From assembly GCA_001412365.1 (NCBI GenBank), contig LKUE01000332.1:1-28060 (forward strand): 28,060 nt of DNA, in the 5' to 3' direction. Of this stretch, positions 24,089 to 28,060 are shown piece by piece. Both the position numbers and the translations under genes were made by a program. Positions within the stretch are counted from its first letter, which is position 1, and every line of letters starts with the position of its first letter. The stretch comes from Desulfuromonas sp. SDB (GTDB lineage Bacteria > SDB-A). The notes beneath the pieces are model-generated. The model had not been told where the DNA came from, ran no database searches, and saw nothing but the letters and a program-made list of their open reading frames with translations.

Positions 24089-24889
24089 TTGAGTTCGCCT
24101 AAAGAATTGATTTTAGAGAAGAAAATTGAGAAATTGTTGGATCCTTCTGAGAAGATCATCGCTCATTTTCTGTTTCATGACCAACAGATAAATTGTCTGC
24201 ATGATTATGCAAATATTGTTTCCATTAAACGGCTGGGATATAATGATCATGGCCCGGTGCACATGCGGAAAGTGGTGCTGAACGCTTTAGTCATGGCAAA
24301 TTTGCTTCACCGCGCTGAAATCCAACTTTCCCTGGAAAAAGATGAAGTCTGTACTTTTCATGACTGCAGAATTGGATTGATGATTGCCGGTTTTTTGCAT
24401 GATGTGGGGATGTCCATAGGAAGAGAAAATCACCAGTTGACCGGGATTGTTTTGGCTGCCCCCATTATCCAAAGAATACTGGAAAAATTTTATGGGGATG
24501 ACCTGTACAAACAAGTTGTTCTGAAATCGGTTATTATAGAATGTATTATCGGGCACATGGCTGATTTCAGCATAAATTCAATGGAAGCGGGGATAATTTT
24601 AGTTGCGGACGGATGTGATATGGAAAAAGGCAGGGCTAGAATTCCCATGCTTTTAAATACAGAATCTAAAGTGGGAGATATTCATAAATATTCTGCAGCA
24701 GCAATTGAAAAAGTTCTAATTGAACCAGGAGATAGTCTGCCTATTAAAATAACTGTCCGCATGACCGCCTCAGTTGGCTTTTTTCAGGTTGAAGAAGTAT
24801 TGTTGAAAAAGATAGATTCAAGTCCCATAAAAAATTATATTGAACTTTATGCAGGGGTTATAGGAAGAGAGATAAAATGTTATCTTTAA
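24089..24889 (+). CDS. HD-domain metal-dependent phosphohydrolase
   Basis: 266 aa, soluble. The HD metal-binding set is visible: His58 (HGPVHMRKV), His104-Asp105 (FLHDVGMS), His115 (RENHQLTG), His156 (IIGHMAD) and Asp174 (VADGCDMEKGR). The order and spacing fit the HD superfamily; the two extra histidines suggest a two-metal site. The substrate is unknown; nucleotides or cyclic dinucleotides are the usual ones. The C-terminal 80 residues form a mixed alpha/beta domain (PIKITVRMTASVGFFQVEEVLL). It starts with TTG, with AGGGGAG about 8 nt upstream. Its end overlaps the zinc-ribbon protein by 13 nt. Confidence 0.85.
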   Translation: MSSPKELILEKKIEKLLDPSEKIIAHFLFHDQQINCLHDYANIVSIKRLGYNDHGPVHMRKVVLNALVMANLLHRAEIQLSLEKDEVCTFHDCRIGLMIAGFLHDVGMSIGRENHQLTGIVLAAPIIQRILEKFYGDDLYKQVVLKSVIIECIIGHMADFSINSMEAGIILVADGCDMEKGRARIPMLLNTESKVGDIHKYSAAAIEKVLIEPGDSLPIKITVRMTASVGFFQVEEVLLKKIDSSPIKNYIELYAGVIGREIKCYL

Positions 24890-25182
24890 TTTTATTGCAG
24901 AAAGTTAAAGACACCACTACTGTTTCCCCTGAACAGGTGGACAGCATTACCGAAATGGGAAAGGGTCTATTCCTGCGGGGCTCATCATTTTGCTGTGGGT
25001 TTTGGATTGCTTTGGGAGTGGTAATAGCTGCGATTATTACTACAATTATTATTATGCTCGTAATTAGATCGAGGAAATACCGTCAGTGCCCCCGGTGTAA
25101 ATCCAAAATTTTAAAATCTGAATTAATTTGTCCTATTTGTAATTGGGAATTTCATCATCCGGTCAGAGGAGAAAATAATTAA
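24877..25182 (+). CDS. small membrane protein with cytoplasmic zinc ribbon
   Basis: 101 aa. One clear transmembrane helix at about 41-63 (GFWIALGVVIAAIITTIIIM), followed by basic RSRKYR and then a zinc ribbon CPRCKSKILKSELICPICNW with Cys71, Cys74, Cys85 and Cys88. The positive-inside rule puts the zinc ribbon in the cytoplasm. An upstream CC pair (39-40) borders the helix. The ATG lies inside the HD gene's last codons, so translation is coupled. Function unknown; the zinc ribbon could recognise nucleic acid or the HD protein. Confidence 0.75.
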   Translation: MLSLILLQKVKDTTTVSPEQVDSITEMGKGLFLRGSSFCCGFWIALGVVIAAIITTIIIMLVIRSRKYRQCPRCKSKILKSELICPICNWEFHHPVRGENN

Positions 25183-25262
25183 TTACTTAAATTACCCTGT
25201 TTATGTCTGCATAGATTTATCTGAGGAATTTAGGTTAAAAACTGTATCCTTGGCAAGATTTT

Positions 25263-26009
25263 ATGATTTTAATTAAAGTAGTTTTATTCAGCTTATTGCT
25301 TCCAGGAATAGTGGAAGATGATTTTGGAAATGTATTTTTATGTCAGGAGCAATACGACCTTTATTATCAAAGAATAGAACAATTCACTGAACAAAATTGT
25401 TCCATACCTCCGGGTGGAATAGTATTTATTGGAAATTCCATCACCCAGGGTTTTTTACTTCAGAAATATTTTCCGGGGGCAAGAGTATATAACCGGGGGA
25501 TTGTAGCTGATAAAATCGGAATGGGGGACGATGGGGGAGTGCTGAAACGGCTGGATGTATCCTGCTTCCAATTAAAACCTTCTCGTATCTTCTTGATGAT
25601 TGGGATTAACGATGTAGCAGATGGGCGGAGAAGCGTTTCCCGAATTGCCAGCGGTTATCAATTATTGATTGATACAATTCTGGACAGTCTGCCCTGGGTA
25701 GAATTATATGTGCATAGTATTCTGCCTACCCGGGATAATTACAGTAATCTTAATCCACGTATTGATTCACTTAATGAATTGCTGCAACAGATTATTGATG
25801 ATAGATCCATGGAGTATTACGTTCGGTATATAGATCTTCATATGCTGTTTAAAGATCAGTATGGAAATCTGCATGAAGAATTTACCTGGGACGGCATACA
25901 TTTAACTGAACGGGGTTATACACTATGGGCGGATTTCATCTCCACTCTGGTCAATCCTGATTATATGTATCACCAGAGATGGATTTTATCAGACAGTTTA
26001 AATAATTAA
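25263..26009 (+). CDS. SGNH/GDSL-type esterase or acetylhydrolase
   Basis: 248 aa. Block I is FIGNSITQGF with the nucleophile Ser59 (GNSIT replaces GDSL); block II Gly79 in NRGI; block III GIND with Asn116; block V Asp210 and His213 in WDGIHLT. All four catalytic SGNH residues are present. The overall pattern resembles PAF-acetylhydrolase-like and carbohydrate esterase members that deacetylate sugars. The first 16 residues are hydrophobic (VVLFSLLLPGI) and may be a short signal peptide. No good ribosome site is seen. It stands 80 nt after the zinc-ribbon gene. It is followed by a convergent gene. Confidence 0.9.
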   Translation: MILIKVVLFSLLLPGIVEDDFGNVFLCQEQYDLYYQRIEQFTEQNCSIPPGGIVFIGNSITQGFLLQKYFPGARVYNRGIVADKIGMGDDGGVLKRLDVSCFQLKPSRIFLMIGINDVADGRRSVSRIASGYQLLIDTILDSLPWVELYVHSILPTRDNYSNLNPRIDSLNELLQQIIDDRSMEYYVRYIDLHMLFKDQYGNLHEEFTWDGIHLTERGYTLWADFISTLVNPDYMYHQRWILSDSLNN

Positions 26010-26122
26010 CATCCTGGGTTTATCGTACTTTACCTGCTCTTTTTATCTTTATAATGCTTACTGTAATAATGGTGAAAGTAAAAGAAGCAATACATGGTAA
26101 ATATGGTTGGTTGGAAATATTT

Positions 26123-26518
26123 CTAGGGAACTTTTTTACCGTCTTCACCCAACTCATCAATCAACTCTTCGATGACTTCATCAATTCCCATGGAAATCCT
26201 ACGGGCGGAATCATAAATTCCTTTAAAGTAACTGTGGGCATCTTCGATTTGATCAACAAGATCAGTATCGGATATCCGGTCTATGAGGATTTCTTTGATA
26301 TTGTAAAGACTTAAAACGTAATAGGAGTAATCTTCTTCGTCATAAGAAAATTTATTTTCTTCAATATCTCTTTCTGAATGTTTGGAGATAGTGACAATGT
26401 ATTTTGAGAAGGTAACTTTAAAAACATTTTCGTCAGCGGTGGGCTCCCATTTGACCATACCCAACAAGGATTTTTTCAGCAACTTCTCAATAAAAATTTC
26501 AATATTATGATAGGGCAT
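26123..26518 (-). CDS. small hypothetical protein
   Basis: 131 aa, soluble, acidic at the C-terminus. Residues about 20-55 read as a beta meander (MVKWEPTADENVFKVTFSKYIVTISKHSERDI), a pattern I have seen in small uncharacterised proteins (Trp, then Thr/Asp, then F-x-x-x-F, then V-x-I), but I cannot name a family. The end is helical and highly acidic (IDEVIEELIDELGEDG). No ribosome site is obvious before the ATG. A frame on the opposite strand overlaps it but has no coding character. It stands alone between convergent and divergent neighbours. Confidence 0.65.
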   Translation of the reverse strand: MPYHNIEIFIEKLLKKSLLGMVKWEPTADENVFKVTFSKYIVTISKHSERDIEENKFSYDEEDYSYYVLSLYNIKEILIDRISDTDLVDQIEDAHSYFKGIYDSARRISMGIDEVIEELIDELGEDGKKVP

Positions 26519-26603
26519 GTTAAAATAAACTCGTCAAATATTTCTATTTAATATACCATAAAATTTTCAAATAAGTACATTAATTAAAAAAAAGATCAAT
26601 ACT

Positions 26604-28060
26604 ATGCTAAAAAAATTTATAGGTTATTACAAACCACACCTGAAATTATTCATTGTTGATTTAGTTGCTGCAATATCAGCTTCATTACTGGCTGTATTTT
26701 TTCCTTATCTGACTAGAAATCTGTTAAAACAACAGATACCTGATGAAAATATTACAATGATAGTTGTTATACTGGGATTGATGTCCCTGATTTACCTGTT
26801 CAAGACTTTGGTTACTTATATCCGAATAAAATGGGGTCATATCTTGGGAGTTAGGATGGAATATGATATGAGGAGTGATATTTTCAGGCATATTCAGAAA
26901 CTGTCATTTACTTATTTTGATAATGTAAAAACCGGCCACATCATGTCCAGGATATCTAATGATCTGAACTTAATTGCTGAAGTTGCCCATCATGCTCCTG
27001 AAGACTTAATTATTTCTATCGGAGTTATCATTGGCGCATTTATCTTCATGTTCATGTTTAATACCCAGCTGGCTTTTATTTCCTTTATTCCCATTCCTCT
27101 CATGTTAGCCTGGGGATGGATTTACGGAGGAAAAATGAGGAGTGGTTTCCGCAGGGTAAGGAAAAAAATTGCAGATATAAACAGCACTGTGGAAAATTCA
27201 GTACAGGGGATTAGAGAAGTAAAATCCTATGCCAATGAAGAACTGGAAATTACAAAATTTGATATGGTTAATGTAAGTTTTAAAAAATCCAAAGAAACCA
27301 TGTATTCAATGATGGCTACATTTTTCTCAGGAATGCAGCTGTTTAGAGATTATTATTATCTGCTGATAATTGGAGGAGGAGTAGTTCTGATTTTTCAAGG
27401 AAAAATTGATACAGCAGACCTTTTAGCGTTCATACTGTACCTGGGGATTATTTTGCCTCCCATTGACAGATTGAAAAATTTTATCGAGCAATTTCAGCAG
27501 GGTGCGGCTTCTTTTGAAAGGTTCATCGAGATAATGGACATTGAACCGGACATTAAAGATCATCGCAATGCCTACAGCTTAAAAGAAGTACAGGGAGAAA
27601 TTAAATTAAAAAATGTTGATTTTAAATACAAAACTTCTCCTGAACAAATACTTTATAATATCAATATGAATGTTGCCAGTGGAGAAAAAGTTGCTTTGGT
27701 TGGAGAATCAGGAGCGGGGAAAAGTACTTTAGTTTCGTTAATTCCCCGTTTCTATGAACCGCAGGCAGGAACAATTTACTTGGATAACCACAATATTATG
27801 AATTTAAAACGGAGATTTCTGAGGGAAAGCATTGGGATTGTTCAGCAGAATGTCTTTCTTTTTGACGGAACCATCAGAGAAAATATTATTTACGGAAATT
27901 ATCAGGCAGATCAGCAAGACCTGGAGGAAGCTTCAAAAATGGCTAATATTTATAATTTTATTATTTCCCTTCCCCAGGGTTTTGATACCCAGGTGGGAGA
28001 AAGAGGAATAAAATTATCAGGAGGACAGAAGCAGAGAATATCCATAGCCAGGGTTTTTTT
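26604..28060 (+). CDS. ABC exporter, membrane and ATPase domains fused, cut by window end
   Basis: My translation gives 485 codons up to the window end; about 90-100 residues are missing (Walker B, D-loop, H-loop). Residues 1-310 are an ABC type 1 exporter membrane domain with six hydrophobic helices, including FRHIQKLSFTYFDNVKTGHIMSRISND, the coupling region typical of MsbA/LmrA-like exporters. The ATPase has Walker A GESGAGKS (367-374), Q-loop IVQQNVFLF, and the signature LSGGQKQR (471-478). It probably acts as a homo- or heterodimer exporting lipid, peptide or drug; the substrate cannot be read. The start ATG follows AAAGATCAA, a weak ribosome site. Confidence 0.93.
   Translation, partial: MLKKFIGYYKPHLKLFIVDLVAAISASLLAVFFPYLTRNLLKQQIPDENITMIVVILGLMSLIYLFKTLVTYIRIKWGHILGVRMEYDMRSDIFRHIQKLSFTYFDNVKTGHIMSRISNDLNLIAEVAHHAPEDLIISIGVIIGAFIFMFMFNTQLAFISFIPIPLMLAWGWIYGGKMRSGFRRVRKKIADINSTVENSVQGIREVKSYANEELEITKFDMVNVSFKKSKETMYSMMATFFSGMQLFRDYYYLLIIGGGVVLIFQGKIDTADLLAFILYLGIILPPIDRLKNFIEQFQQGAASFERFIEIMDIEPDIKDHRNAYSLKEVQGEIKLKNVDFKYKTSPEQILYNINMNVASGEKVALVGESGAGKSTLVSLIPRFYEPQAGTIYLDNHNIMNLKRRFLRESIGIVQQNVFLFDGTIRENIIYGNYQADQQDLEEASKMANIYNFIISLPQGFDTQVGERGIKLSGGQKQRISIARVF

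Noticed and set aside
26054-26314. 86-codon plus-strand frame
   Set aside because: It lies opposite the 131-aa minus-strand gene, which has the more protein-like sequence; I judged it a shadow.

Overview
The window comes from an AT-rich, apparently Gram-negative bacterium. Support for Gram-negative: predicted lipoproteins, a DUF3108 periplasmic-type protein and a TonB/AgmX-like protein. The mix of genes (GH57 glucanotransferase, TrmFO, HEAT protein with a CFI-box tail) and the dispersed ACCACAGATGAACACAGA-type repeats suggest an FCB-group or candidate-phylum lineage such as Cloacimonadota or Marinimicrobia. That placement is inference; there is no rRNA or ribosomal protein to test it. There is no phage, IS element or CRISPR array. 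Most of the window is ordinary chromosomal housekeeping, with several uncharacterised small genes.

Layout. 1-1187 (minus): an unknown 256-aa protein and a class I methyltransferase cut by the window edge. 1468-5425 (plus): recJ, pgeF and a membrane-anchored protein with a TonB/AgmX-like C-terminus. 5426-6115: non-coding, AC-rich, with degenerate dispersed repeats. 6116-8007 (minus): a translationally coupled GrpE-like/Hsp70-like pair. 8115-8884 (plus): a 4-oxalocrotonate tautomerase family protein and an ankyrin lipoprotein. 9096-12267 (minus): rpiB, glyA and a transglutaminase-like lipoprotein, with a good sigma70-type promoter in front and a hairpin terminator behind. 12443-26009 (plus): trmFO, xerC, rhomboid protease, MoxR ATPase, DUF3108 protein, mannose-1-phosphate guanylyltransferase, rdgB, tRNA-Pro(TGG), an acidic anchored protein, GH57 glucanotransferase, HEAT/CFI-box protein, UDP-glucuronate epimerase-like SDR, DUF2975 membrane protein, HD hydrolase, zinc-ribbon membrane protein and SGNH hydrolase. 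26123-26518 (minus): a small unknown protein. 26604-28060 (plus): an ABC exporter cut by the window edge.

How the genes relate. RecJ, XerC and RdgB serve DNA repair, chromosome resolution and nucleotide-pool cleaning. RpiB, GlyA and TrmFO lie near one another and link pentose phosphate, one-carbon metabolism and folate-dependent tRNA methylation. The guanylyltransferase, the epimerase and possibly PgeF belong to envelope sugar metabolism.

The best candidate for something little described is the compact two-gene chaperone module at 6116-8007: a lid-less Hsp70-like ATPase whose start codon overlaps the stop of a very small GrpE-like protein. Second is a pair of AT-rich palindromes 26 bp apart directly upstream of xerC, which could be operators or dif-like Xer sites.
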